Origin: Pseudeuparius sepicola
Taxonomy: Eukaryota > Arthropoda > Insecta > Coleoptera > Anthribidae
Direction: 5' to 3'
Length of the DNA: 64,000 bases
Assembly (NCBI GenBank): GCA_963920635.1
Contig: OY987303.1
Span: 19,756,175-19,820,174 of the forward strand
Below, in pieces: positions 1 to 11,236 of this stretch. The translations under genes were made by a program, and so were the position numbers. The notes under the pieces were generated by a model. The model saw only the letters and a list, made by a program, of their open reading frames with translations, did no database searches and had not been told where the DNA came from. Numbering within the stretch: position 1 is the first letter of the stretch; every line of letters begins with the position of its first letter.

Positions 1-294
1 CATATATTTTCTTTGGGCTTAGTTAATATTTTTGGGGTGCTAATTATTGATATTTGAGAATTTATTTAGTTTTCATAGTTCAGTCTTTATATATAAATTC
101 AAATTTTAACTTGCGCGACATGAGATTGCACTAAGGAAACGCGCGCATGCGCACCTAAGAAGACCCCGAAGAGACCAGTACGAATACGGAAGCGGCACGC
201 TCCGGAGCTACCAGATCGTGTGGAGAAGGAACATTAATATCTTTCGCATATCGCCGCGTCCCGCCCCTTTTTAAAAGCTTTTATTTAACTTGCA

Positions 295-320
295 ATGTAT
301 GTATGTATGTATGTATGTAA
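295..320. repeat. (ATGT)n microsatellite
   Basis: A run of about six ATGT units. It has no coding content and lies just upstream of a larger tandem repeat. Confidence 0.9.
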
Positions 321-366
321 TTTGTTCGGGTGGAATCTTGCAACTCAATTTTGAAGCAGATATCTT

Positions 367-724
367 CAACCGATCGAGCTGAAATTTTGTACACACGTTT
401 AATTTGGATGACAATGCATGATTATATGTGTGACGTCATTCTAAATCCAACATGGCGGAACACTCAAGATGGCGGACTAGTTAAATTTCAACCGATCGAG
501 CTGAAATTTTGTACACACGTTTAATTTGGATGACAATGCATGATTATATGTGTGACGTCATTCTAAATCCAACATGGCGGAACACTCAAGATGGCGGACT
601 AGTTAAATTTCAACCGATCGAGCTGAAATTTTGTACACACGTTTAATTTGGATGACAATGCATGATTATATGTGTGACGTCATTCTAAATCCAACATGGC
701 GGAACACCCAAGATGGTCATTAGA
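367..724. repeat. 122-bp tandem repeat, about 2.9 copies
   Basis: Three successive units begin at 367, 489 and 611 with CAACCGATCGAGCTGAAATT, so the period is exactly 122 bp. The units are almost identical; the last ends in CACCCAAGATGG where the first two have CACTCAAGATGG. Each unit carries two ATGGCGG-type words (AACATGGCGG and, in the first two, AAGATGGCGG) and one TGACGTCA. Reading frames crossing the block only reflect its open composition. Confidence 0.92.
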
Positions 725-845
725 AGGTCTCCTCATTGAAGAGCTAGACTGTTCTAAACTAACCGGCAAACGACCTTGCAACAATGATGCGTTAACTGAG
801 ATGAATAGACTCAGACACCTGGCCAAACTAAAAATTACAAAATAA
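696..845 (+). CDS. Small open frame of unknown nature, 49 codons
   Basis: An ATG at 696, inside the last 122-bp unit (context AACATGG), opens a frame of 49 codons ending in TAA at 843. The C-terminal half, outside the repeat, reads like amphipathic protein: acidic near the middle (LIEELD) and basic at the end (LAKLKITK). I do not recognise a family. The stop codon sits at the left edge of the 325-bp palindrome, so the palindrome may have truncated a longer frame. It could equally be a chance frame or the tail of a transposon protein. No splice signals or promoter were identified. Confidence 0.2.
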   Translation: MAEHPRWSLEGLLIEELDCSKLTGKRPCNNDALTEMNRLRHLAKLKITK

Positions 846-1168
846 ATTAAAAGTAAAAAAATATTTTTAAAAAAAGCTTTTATTTAAATGCGCTAAAAAG
901 AATAAAATAATCTTTTCTTTTAAAACTTTTACTATCAACTTATAACGTCATTCCACAATTTATATGATATAAAAGCTTGTCGCGAGATTTAAGTTTTCAA
1001 ACTAAGTAAATACCACTACTTAAATCTCGCGACAAGCTTTTATATCATATAAATTGTGGAATGACGTTATAAGTTGATAGTAAAAGTTTTAAAAGAAAAG
1101 ATTATTTTATTCTTTTTAGCGCATTTAAATAAAAGCTTTTTTTAAAAATATTTTTTTACTTTTAATTT
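844..1168. repeat. Perfect 325-bp palindrome (151-bp arms, 23-bp spacer)
   Basis: Bases 844-994 and 1018-1168 are exact reverse complements over all 151 positions, separated by a 23-bp spacer (995-1017). The stem includes CTTGTCGCGAGATTTAAG near the loop and is AT-rich outwards. There is no coding content and no clear target duplication. Perfect arms imply a very young fold-back element, a recent inverted duplication, or an assembly fold-back. If transcribed, it would make a long hairpin RNA. Confidence 0.93.
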
Positions 1169-2050
1169 TTTTCACTCGCGTCGCTGGAGGGTGTGCACAC
1201 CTGGACAACTGGGGACCAAGGAACAAGAAACAAGTAAGTGCATTCTCATTCGTATAAACTTCAACGCAATACGCGTGATATGAGTAAAAAAACGCACACA
1301 CTGAATTGACTTGACCGGGGGCGTGGTCTTGCATCGAAAAGAGGTGGAAGGGGAACATGTAGATTTGAAATTTGGCTGCTTCAGTTAGGCTGTATCTAGT
1401 AAAAATACTCGTACTCCGTTATACCCCGGTACCCTATATTGCCCCGCATTCCCCTACATTGAATCTGGGACTTGCAAAGCAAACCTAGCAATACGGTAGA
1501 GTCCTTCCAGTGACTTCCAGAGAATATTATTGTCGATGACACCTAGACTAGATGTAGATACTATAAGCCACTTTCTAAATTTAGTTTTTTCTCTTGAAAA
1601 CCTAAAAATCAGCAAGAAATCAGAAAATATCAATGAAAAAACAATAATATTTGGCAAAGAATTACACCTATTTACTTACCTATGGAATTTAAAAAATTTC
1701 ACAATCTGGATGTAGGTATAAATGTCTCTTCGCATTTTTGCAATGCTTTACCAAGTCATTTTTTGATTTTGTAAAGATGAAAACGAAAAGCTATTAACAG
1801 TATAAAATATAAAGAACAAATCGCGATTAAAAACTAAAAACGCGTCTCTCAAAAAGGCACGTCACGCTGACTTTTATGATTTTACCGGCGCCTTCAAAAA
1901 GTATAATGCAACTTCATTCATACAGTATAAAAAATTTAAACAAGGAAAAGTAGCCACAGTTCAAACTGTCAATATAGGGTTAAAAATGGCGGCGAATTCC
2001 ATCTCTTTTCGTTCCCTGCGCCTTGCCGTGCACAATAGGGCCAAAAGCGG
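1169..2050. other. Anonymous AT-rich DNA
   Basis: No supported gene. Short open frames on both strands around 1454-1715 overlap each other and show no domain. A (C)ATGGCGG word occurs near 1986. Confidence 0.5.
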
Positions 2051-2054
2051 TATA

Positions 2055-2200
2055 TGTTAATATACAGGTATGTGAGCCTAACAGGCGCGTGCGTATGAAA
2101 ACGTCATTGATTTCATCCCAGGTTCAAATCCAACGCGATGCATTTTCTTTTTAATTATCAACAAAAATACAAATTTTATTTTTTATTATACACATTTTCA
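2055..2200 (+). repeat. Candidate tRNA-derived SINE fragment
   Basis: GGTTCAAATCC at 2121-2131 matches the pol III B-box pattern (GGTTCRANTCC). About 47 bases upstream lies GAGCCTAACAGG, a poor match to an A box. A T-rich, then A-rich, tail follows. The region does not fold as a full tRNA, so at best it is a tRNA-derived SINE remnant. Confidence 0.3.
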
Positions 2201-2823
2201 AAAGTGTTGGACACTCGATAAAATACAGTGATACATAATAATTTCTTATACTGAGTTATGTTGTTGGAAACCTTATTTAAGGTGAATATTATACCTAACA
2301 AGAATTCGTTTAAAACCCCCACTTGCTGCAATAAAAACTAAAAGTTTCAAGAAAGCGACAAAATTATGATGTTGATGGTATCTTGAATCTTGATGATGAT
2401 GATTCCATCCTAATTTTGCCAGGTACGTGCATAAGTGTGCATATGTGTTGTTTTAAAAAATATATATATTTTTAAAAAATCGTATCTATTCGCTCCAGTA
2501 AATCAAATAATATTTTCCTGTAGTCCCAAAGAAAATAATATGCGTAGTATTATTTCCTCTGGTAGTACCAACTTTGATGAAATCTAATTATTTTTCAGCG
2601 ACAAAATTTATATGACTTTTAATAAATTATTTTTTCTGTTGAAAAATGACGTTATTGTCCTAACTCTTCCAAGGAACTCTGGGACTTATTAAGTGTCGTA
2701 AACTCACATACTATACATGCCAGTAACTAATATCAAGTCCCTGTTTTTACAGTGTACCTACTAGCGCCAGTCTAGATCGTAGATAACAAAAATGAAATTG
2801 TGACGTTATACTCGGGACTTTAT
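2201..2823. other. Anonymous AT-rich DNA
   Basis: Nothing recognisable on either strand. It contains short AT dinucleotide runs near 2460. Confidence 0.5.
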
Positions 2824-3320
2824 TATAGATAGTATTCGTCCAGGTTGAACATCGCATTCGATCAGTCCAGTTCGACAGACTCGTCCGCTACCTCCATGTG
2901 TTCTGATAACCAGACCAACGAGGGGGCCCTCTATTTTAGTTTTCGATCCCGCCAGCGCCGGTTTCAATTAAACGATTTTCGTGTAATTGAAACCTACCAC
3001 GAGATAAAACACCGAGATTTATACCCTCGCACTGTTTGGCCCGGAATAAATCCTGCCATAGACGCCCTCCAAGCAAGTTTATGGCCCACCCAGGCCGATG
3101 CCGAGCACAATCGGCCCCGATAAGTTTCCGTTTGCCGGGATTTAGATTGGTGTTTAACGCGGATTTTTTAACATATCGAGTGGGGTTAGTGCCGGAGTTC
3201 GATACTTATCTATACAGACCTATAAAGCACGTGAGCACGTACCATCGCCAATTGCCCGTAAACTTCAACGCAATTGAGAAACGAACTCCGCTTGTCTACA
3301 ATTACAGATCTCTTTCTTAA
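2824..3320 (+). other. GC-shifted block with two overlapping open frames, unknown
   Basis: This block of about 500 bp is clearly richer in G+C than its flanks and stays open in two plus-strand frames (2845-3123 and 3036-3320). The first frame has no ATG at its 5' end and would need a spliced start; the second begins at an ATG near 3082 or upstream. It contains a 10-bp-stem hairpin (GTTTCAATTA at 2959 pairing with TAATTGAAAC at 2982). No protein family is recognised. It could be an exon, an old transposon remnant, or a conserved non-coding element. Confidence 0.25.
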
Positions 3321-4074
3321 TTAAATTTTTCCAAAATCAATTTTCACATAGATGGGATTATTAAATTAAATGTTCATCCAATATGTAGAACTTTTTAAAA
3401 ACCCCTTTTCAACTCCCAACATTTCATCACTTGCTAAAACGACACCCAATATTTTACTATTTTTTTAGTTTTCCAATCACTTATTCGTTGTTTTTCCCCG
3501 CCCGGCTCTCCTATTCCTATTCACCCCAATCCCCGGAAGTCTCTTGGGAGAACTATTAATTTGCACATCGGTTTATTACTCAAAACATTGTATTCTCAAG
3601 AAAAGAGAGAATGTCCTGTTCTGAAGGATTGACTAGTGTTGGTCCAGCGCTATACCAGCTAATAGAAAATTATTTAAAATATTGTGTAATAATAATAAAA
3701 AGGGTTTGGTTTTAATTAATTTATTTTTAAGAATTTAGATGTTTGTGAGTGAGCTTAATTGTTCCTTTTTTATAAATGGCCTAAGAGCATAATAGGAGTG
3801 ATTCAGGTAGTTAAAAGGTATTTTTAACTCAAAAAGCTGTGAGCGCTATCTACATACACAGAAGAAAAGAAGAAAAAGAAATTTTAAATTGTATCATACT
3901 TGACTTCGCACTATTTTCAGAGCGCAGATTCTAACCAAAATAAAAGATAGATTTTCTTTAACCCATAAACAAAACAAGTCAAGAAATAATTAGCATGTCA
4001 ATTTATAGGTACTGTTAAGTCTATTTCAATTCGATAAAAAATGTCAACAAATACTGAATTTGTTCTAAATCTAA
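3321..4074. other. Anonymous AT-rich DNA
   Basis: I see no gene, repeat or hairpin of note here. Confidence 0.5.
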
Positions 4075-4945
4075 ATATTTACAAAATTACCAAAATATTT
4101 ACAATATTTAATAGTATATTACATAGCGAGAGTTGTAAACAGCTTATTACGTATGCGCAGCGGCGAGTGCTGTAATTCCACGAGTATGTAATAAGCTTAC
4201 AACTCGAGTTTTGTATTATAATTTTTCTTCGACGAAAGAAAAACTATTATAATAGACAATAGATAAACTATATACTTCTGATTATCTGACAGGCAACAAT
4301 TAGTAACAGGGCAGCTAACAAGGCACCCGTGATAATTGCGTTTTAATTAAGAACAGATACGTATTTTTTTTTTATTACATGCCAGTCATTACCTGTCAGT
4401 CATGACGTGTCAGTGTTCGTAACAATTGACTTACTTATAACCTAAACCGTCACTTAATAGGTATGTTACTAGCATAGGAGTAGAAAAACATATATTACAT
4501 ATTAAACTGAGGCATTCCTAGCTCAATAAACAGAAATAGATAAACTCTCTTAGCTTGATAAACAAAAGTAGCTAATATAGGTATAAGCTTTCATAGCTCG
4601 ATAAAGCAAATAAACAAAAATATGTACATAAATGTTGTCAGTTTGAGGTTACAACGGTGCAAATACCCCAACAATAGGGGTAATCAAATAAGGTAAAACA
4701 ACCAATAAAAGGTACTCATCTTGGTGTGACAAAAGATCCGATTACTCGAACTCTCCCAACTGACTGGCGAAAGGCAACAGCACTAGTAGATATCCCTGAC
4801 GTAGAGGCAACAGTCCGCAAGAGTGGTCGACACCAAAAAAACACCTTGCGTAACCCAGAGACTTGGCCAACTTTGGGGATTCTCCCAATTCGCAACAATA
4901 TATATTTATAATCGATACGGTCTGGAAATTGAAAATTGACATCTT
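4075..4945. repeat. Tandem segmental duplication, copy 1 (about 871 bp)
   Basis: This copy runs from ATATTTACAAAATTACC to GAAAATTGACATCTTA and is repeated from 4955. The two copies differ by about one substitution (4311 region, GGCAGC versus GGAAGC) and one T in a T-run, so the duplication is recent. A short TTATTAT linker separates them. Each copy contains one member of the dispersed 380-bp family and a GC-richer open stretch (4726-4911) with no ATG start. Confidence 0.93.
4110..4488 (+). repeat. Dispersed ~380-bp repeat family, copy 1
   Basis: The family starts at AATAGTATATTACATAGCGA and ends at GCATAGGAGTAGAAAAA. Other members are at 4990-5367, 11013-11236 plus 11728-11850, 27063-27365, and a fragment at 12534-12598 (minus). 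An internal hairpin pairs GTAAACAGCTTATTACGTA with its near complement about 60 bp downstream. The ends are not inverted repeats and there is no coding content. It is probably a non-autonomous mobile element of unassigned type. Confidence 0.85.
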
Positions 4946-4954
4946 ATTATTATA

Positions 4955-5825
4955 ATATTTACAAAATTACCAAAATATTTACAATATTTAATAGTATATT
5001 ACATAGCGAGAGTTGTAAACAGCTTATTACGTATGCGCAGCGGCGAGTGCTGTAATTCCACGAGTATGTAATAAGCTTACAACTCGAGTTTTGTATTATA
5101 ATTTTTCTTCGACGAAAGAAAAACTATTATAATAGACAATAGATAAACTATATACTTCTGATTATCTGACAGGCAACAATTAGTAACAGGGAAGCTAACA
5201 AGGCACCCGTGATAATTGCGTTTTAATTAAGAACAGATACGTATTTTTTTTTATTACATGCCAGTCATTACCTGTCAGTCATGACGTGTCAGTGTTCGTA
5301 ACAATTGACTTACTTATAACCTAAACCGTCACTTAATAGGTATGTTACTAGCATAGGAGTAGAAAAACATATATTACATATTAAACTGAGGCATTCCTAG
5401 CTCAATAAACAGAAATAGATAAACTCTCTTAGCTTGATAAACAAAAGTAGCTAATATAGGTATAAGCTTTCATAGCTCGATAAAGCAAATAAACAAAAAT
5501 ATGTACATAAATGTTGTCAGTTTGAGGTTACAACGGTGCAAATACCCCAACAATAGGGGTAATCAAATAAGGTAAAACAACCAATAAAAGGTACTCATCT
5601 TGGTGTGACAAAAGATCCGATTACTCGAACTCTCCCAACTGACTGGCGAAAGGCAACAGCACTAGTAGATATCCCTGACGTAGAGGCAACAGTCCGCAAG
5701 AGTGGTCGACACCAAAAAAACACCTTGCGTAACCCAGAGACTTGGCCAACTTTGGGGATTCTCCCAATTCGCAACAATATATATTTATAATCGATACGGT
5801 CTGGAAATTGAAAATTGACATCTTA
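4955..5825. repeat. Tandem segmental duplication, copy 2 (about 870 bp)
   Basis: Second, over 99% identical copy of 4075-4945, at an offset of 880 bp that falls to 879 bp after a one-base deletion in a T-run. It ends at the same word, GACATCTTA. The GC-richer open stretch (5605-5790) is preserved but still has no ATG start, so I do not call a gene in either copy. Confidence 0.93.
4990..5367 (+). repeat. Dispersed ~380-bp repeat family, copy 2
   Basis: Copy of the family at 4110-4488, carried by the tandem duplication. It keeps an uninterrupted TTAAGAAC at 5227-5234, the site into which an element inserted in the third copy. Confidence 0.85.
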
Positions 5826-6473
5826 ACTGATGTTTTGATTGAGGCTTTGAGTGAGGCTTTGACTGAGATTTCGACTGAGGCCTGCAGTTCTTCTGTGGCC
5901 TCTTGGTTTAGCTAGTTCGAATTCAAGGAATATTTGTAAAAAATCCGCTGTTAAATACTGTTTTGAGGTCAAAAAACAGCAAGGAAGGCAGACGGAAAAT
6001 CTATATTTTTGGTTCTGCACCATAGAGTTGCACCAAGTGATACAAAATGTTAAATTACGGCGTAAACTGAATAGAAAAATATTAAATGAGTTCTTGAGAC
6101 AAAAGTGAAGCTTGATTTATGGATTTAATTATTTGAATGCAACTATCGATAATTTGTGACCAAGGATTATTCGAACGTCCGAGCTATATCTACCAACTGT
6201 GAGAAATAAAAATAAACAAGACCCTAGACACGCGCCAAAATAAAAAGTGTATATAAAGCGGATTGTGTTGGAGACGGCGAAATATAGGTACCTGAATGAA
6301 ACGACAATTAGAAACTTGAAACTTGAATCCATGTATAAAAAAACTTGCGGAAAATATTCGTATTTCATATACACCGAAATTAAATAGTTTGAATTTGGAA
6401 GTTAATATTGTAAATGATTGACCAAATTGTTCCTTGCTATTATTATTTTCAGTTGCAATGTATAGGATTAGGT
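5826..6473. other. Anonymous DNA with a short minisatellite
   Basis: Around 5828-5885 there are three to four imperfect copies of a 12-bp word like TTGAGTGAGGCT. The rest shows overlapping short frames on the minus strand with no domain and no confirmed start. Confidence 0.45.
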
Positions 6474-7798
6474 AAACACCACCTCTACTAAAGCCAAACA
6501 ACGACAGAGTGGCGTCACGCTTAAGAGGCCGAGTAAACACATATTTTAAAGCAGGGGAAGATTTGAAAAATAGATTGAATATGTACCAATTTTATCACCT
6601 TTGTATATAAAATTCTAGGTATAGAGAGAAAGACATAGAACACACATTTTAATGAACATGTTTAAAATATAATATTTATGATAATGTTTATTTTATGAAA
6701 ATACAGAAAATGTGAAAGAAACAAAGTTATGACCAGTTACACAATTGAAAGAAAATTAATTACGATAAATGGAAAATAAAGTCCGGCAGTCGCGTACAAT
6801 ATACATCTTAATAAGTACTTACATAATATTATAGGTAGTTCATTTGAGAGCCTCTTATTTTTTGGTATCCATATATGTTCTGTTTTACGTACGTTGTTTT
6901 TTATGTTCGATAGGCATGACTTGTTTCTCAGGGATCTGTATAGATTTTGGTGAGTGTTTCAAGTTTTCGATTTCGTTTTCTTTTATTATCAGCACCTTTC
7001 ATTTTAACACATTCTGCGACGATGTTATTTGTAACTTTACAATAGTTGTTTAAAATAGGTAATACCTATTAACGGTAACAATGTTTGTGAGTATAATAGT
7101 AATAAGACAAGTAGATAGGTATAGGTACACCGTATACCTAATGTAAAACGGGGCATGAGGGCATGGCAATATTCGTCATCACATTTTGAAATAGCAAACA
7201 AAACTCTAGTCGGCAAAACAAGCCGCCGCTATAGGTACAGCTGCAAATTTCTGAGCATTTCTTTTCTATACTTAACTATACATACCTATGTAGGTTTAGC
7301 TATTTTGATCGAACGTATTATTAGGAGAATAGCTAGTAATACAAAAGCAGATATTGTTTAATATTTAAACCTCTTGAAGAGTGAAGAAAACAAAACATTC
7401 TGATTTTAGATTTATGTAGGTATATACTCACGACAGTGTGTGATGAAACTTGAAAATCCTCCCTGTGAATAGCCCGAATCCGCTGAGTACGTAAGTTTTC
7501 GCACTTAGGAAACTTGAAGGTATGTACGCCTTTTCACTACTGCTTTTATCTTATCGATGCTTTTATAGTTACCGAGACAGCCCGGTACACAACATTTTCA
7601 CCATTTTCAGTTACACAATGCCGAGCACAACAAATGATACAAGAATATGATTCTGTGAGATATTATAAATAAACATATAAGTTCTATCGCAAGAAGCACG
7701 ACTGACATTATTTGACAACTTATAACTGATAGCCTCTAGGCAGTGACGTCAGAGTGACGTAGCGCTATTGTTGTTTGGCTTTTAGTAGAGGTGGTGTT
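6474..7798. repeat. Inverted pair of a 29-bp sequence, 1.3 kb apart
   Basis: ACCACCTCTACTAAA-GCCAAACAAC at 6474-6502 recurs inverted at 7770-7798, with a looser match continuing inwards (GTGGCGTCAC / GTGACGTAGC). This could be the ends of one 1.3-kb terminal-inverted-repeat element, or two short insertions in opposite orientation. The interior has only short frames without recognisable domains. No target duplication was found. Confidence 0.5.
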
Positions 7799-9214
7799 GA
7801 TTAGGTCCCCAACTTCATTTCAACCATCGAATTGATAAGTACAATGGAAGTCGCACAGGTACCACTTTCATTGTTGTTTGGGGCAGCCAACTCTAGAGAG
7901 AGATAGGTTTCAAATTTCAATAAGTAAGACAAGGACGCCTAATGAACGTGTCAGCTGATTCAGGCAAAGGAGGTATATAGGGATGTTGCATATTGATTTG
8001 CGAATTTAATGGGCATGTTCCGTAATTCTCTTCATTGTATGATCTGTATTCCGAAATTCGGGGCTTGTTTGTAGGAATGAGAATTTTTCTATATTACCAC
8101 AATTATGTAAATATTGCACAGAAAAAAGTAGTGAATTGATTAAAAAAATTACCTACATGGCAATTTTATGTACCCGGAAGTAAATTGAGACAAATAAAAT
8201 ACAAATTACAAAATAAAAGTTTATTTTAAAATAAAAGCGACAAACTATCTAGGATAAGGTATACATTTCTGATTTAATAATTTTAAAATTCAATTTAATA
8301 GGAAAAGCACGTAAGACAGGTAGCTTTTACATATTATTATTTTTATATAATTTTTAATTGTTTAGGCATCTAACAAAAATAATTACAAATAATTACCTTA
8401 TTAAAGGGACCAGAACCTCAAGATTAATTCCATCTTTGACTACGAAGAGCTAGGTTCATTAGCACAATATTTTGCCAGTTTTTCCCTTGATAGTTTCTAT
8501 ATCATGAAAATAAAAAACTGTAGTAATTACATACTTTTTAAGTTTGAGCTGCCCTCTATGAAATTGCTCTCAATAAATTGTTGACTACAAATGCAAGTAA
8601 ATACTTGTAGACAGTACAAAATTTTTCCTTTTTATTGCTGCAATCCACTTGTCTCTAATATCATCTCTTGGAAAACTGCAAAGTTATTAAGACTTACGAA
8701 TGAAAAGAAACCCCACTATTCTTATTCTTTCCGCCCCGTTTGGTACATCCAAATACACAACAGGAGTTGACCATCTTTTTTGTAATCTACAACTACAACA
8801 GAGAGAATATAGCCACATAGCTAAATTAAATTTTCTCTATGAATATTATACCAAACACCAACTAAGAAAACTCAACGCCGTTTTATACGAAACTGCCACC
8901 ACGACACGAACTCAAATCAAATATAAATAATACAATAACAGAAGGAAAATTAAAATGACGTTTGACAACGGAACTCGTTTGAAGCACAGGACACAAAAAT
9001 AGAAAGTTAGGACAAACACCTCTTTTGTGTTATGTGATTTTTGCCGGAATCAGCTGATTTATTTACTATTTCACTTACTCAAGTTTGGCTGCCAGTTTCT
9101 CTCTCTACACTCCTTCCATCTACTTGTCATTTCAATGATTTCAAAGGTTCAGCACAGTAGGTACAATTCTGTCATTTAAAAGAAAAAGAAATCTGCGAGG
9201 TAAGTTCTTCGACT
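7799..9214. other. Anonymous AT-rich DNA
   Basis: The only ATG-led frame of note is 8700-8930 (76 codons, plus). It is unrecognised, has no domain and is probably chance. No repeat stands out. Confidence 0.45.
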
Positions 9215-9560
9215 CCGACCCCACACGCCAGTAAAAATCCAAGATATTACCTACCCGTTCCGCCTGCTTACCTATGCCGGCGAATTCTCCCCGTCAACGG
9301 CATCTCCATGTTTACACGAATTGTCTTCTTCTGCGCCGGTGTATACGTGTCGCTCCGTCGCTCGGTTCGTTAGGCAGACCTCCGAAGGAATCCGACACGG
9401 CCTGGCTTCGGGGAAATGTTGTTACCGGGATGAAAAATTGCGACCTGCGACACCGGCACGTCCGCCGCGTCGACGTACGGGCTGCGAAAAGACGCAAGGT
9501 CGACAGGCGGGCTTGCTAATGGGGAAGTTTGCCGACGTGGTCGATGTCAGCAGTTCGGGA
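9215..9560. other. GC/CpG-rich island, open in several frames
   Basis: G+C and CpG are strikingly above the surroundings, with CGTCGACGTACGG near 9470 and CGCGTCGACG. An ATG at 9274 opens 81 codons and a second frame stays open to 9605, but neither matches a known domain. The block may be a promoter or first-exon island, or a fragment of foreign or old coding sequence. The multi-frame openness is explained by GC content. Confidence 0.3.
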
Positions 9561-9700
9561 CTATTGAAAACGCCATTTTGTAGTAAAATATTGACATACA
9601 AATAAATTATGGCATCTATATAAAGTGTGTACATAATGCAAGCAATAAATGCATTTTTATTATACTACATAGTTTGAAAACACCTAATTTTCATCTGTAT

Positions 9701-9736
9701 CACAGAAAATATAGTTTCACAAATATATTTTCTGTG
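9701..9736. repeat. Perfect 13-bp-stem hairpin
   Basis: CACAGAAAATATA (9701-9713) and TATATTTTCTGTG (9724-9736) are exact complements around a 10-base loop. Confidence 0.85.
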
Positions 9737-10233
9737 TCTGTATATTAGTGTAACGAAAATTCGGTCTATTTTTCGTTAAGACGTTTTAAATGTCCATTTC
9801 ATTCCGATTCATTCGTTTTGCACCCCGTATAAACGTACCACACTTAAGAATATTGCCCTACTATCTGCAACCACCTATACAAACTGATGTATGATCTATT
9901 GCCTACCGATGTAGAGCTTGTTGTTTCAGAACCAAACTGTTGAACAGTATAAAAAGGTATGTGCCGGTTGAAACAGCGTTTAATTTTCATTCATCGATTG
10001 AAGGTATGTATTATTGGAACAACTACATTGTTGTAAACACTGTCTGACGTAAATCACAAACAATATTCACTTTATTCAGTTCTGTGATCGGTTAGCGCAA
10101 CGGTGCTAACTTCATGTACGATCAGTCTGTATTTTCGACATTTCTTTCTAGTCTATATAGTATCAGTGGTAAGAGTTTGGCAGAATTGGAATTGGGAGAA
10201 GAAAAATAAAAAAAATGCGACTGAATGATGCTC

Positions 10234-10254
10234 ACTTCCGGTCAAACCGGAAGT
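10234..10254. repeat. ACTTCCGGT palindrome
   Basis: ACTTCCGGT, a 3-base loop, then ACCGGAAGT. The same hairpin core recurs at 63529-63547 next to a TA-CAGGGTG-type terminus, so this is probably an internal mark of the same mobile family. Confidence 0.7.
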
Positions 10255-11012
10255 ACGAACCACAATATTCCACAATTTTTGAACCATCAATTCATATTTA
10301 ATATTACCAAGCAAATCGGGTTTATTACGTTATTTGGGACACAAAAAGTATTGTGATTCCTTTTTAAATGGCATTTTTGACATATAGCGATCACGTGACC
10401 ATGTTCGAGTGGGTAAAAATGTAGGTATTGTTGTAAGAGCAACTGACACCATAAACAAAAAAATCGATTAATAAAAACGAAACAATTTCAGGAAAAATTG
10501 TAAAAAACCAAAATGTCTTGGAACTTGGAACATACCTAGTGTAATTTTTGTGTAATCAGACAAGGAAAATAAAGTACAAAATGAAAAATTCCATGAAATT
10601 CGGAATTTTGTTTTTGATGCCAAAATGTTGGTTTTTAGTAAAGTGAGAAGACGGCATTGCGATATAGAGTTTTCTAAATTATCGCCAAACGCGTAAAAAC
10701 AACGGTCCACAAAATGCTATGGTCCTTTTTTTTTGGAAATTACACAAATCAAAATTTTGGAGTAGATTTTGTGATAACAAAGTGCAACAAAAGCAAAAAA
10801 TTGAACCTAGGATCCCCTGGACCGTTGAACACTTACATAAATACTTATATGAACTTTTGTCGATATCTCGAATACTCGACATTCCAGTTTTAACACTTTT
10901 AATGGAAAATTAAAAAATCTGTCTATAAATACATGAACATGAAAATCCAGAAAACAATATCGAACATTTCTCAATATTTTTTTTTGAGATTTCTGGGAAA
11001 AGATAAAAAAAT
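10255..11012. other. Anonymous AT-rich DNA
   Basis: Overlapping frames on both strands at 10679-10913 are mirror images of low-complexity composition. No supported gene. Confidence 0.45.
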
Positions 11013-11236
11013 AATAGTATATTACATAGCGAGAGTTGAAAACAGCTTATTACGTATGAGTGGAAAAGTTGCGCACTAGCCGCGCAGCGGCGAGTGCTGT
11101 AAGAAAAACTATTATAATAGATAAACTATACTTCTGATTATCTGACAGGCAACAATTAGTATTGGTTAGTTGCTATGGTGACGCGGATTCCGCGCTAACA
11201 AGGCATACCCGTGATAATTGCGTTTTAATTAAGAAC
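11013..11236 (+). repeat. Dispersed ~380-bp repeat family, copy 3, 5' part
   Basis: Matches 4110-4354 but lacks part of the central hairpin region and carries a small GGTTAGTTGC-containing insertion. It is interrupted after TTAAGAAC (11229-11236) by the 491-bp element and resumes at 11728. Confidence 0.85.

Noticed and set aside
2055..2140. tRNA gene
   Set aside because: A B-box match exists but no cloverleaf or convincing A box; kept only as a possible SINE remnant.
3036..3320. Overlapping plus-strand frames as two separate genes
   Set aside because: No domain, no splice support, and composition alone explains openness.
4726..4911. 61-codon frame in both tandem copies
   Set aside because: The start is GTG and no family is recognisable; the PTDWRKA word alone is too weak to call a LINE fragment.
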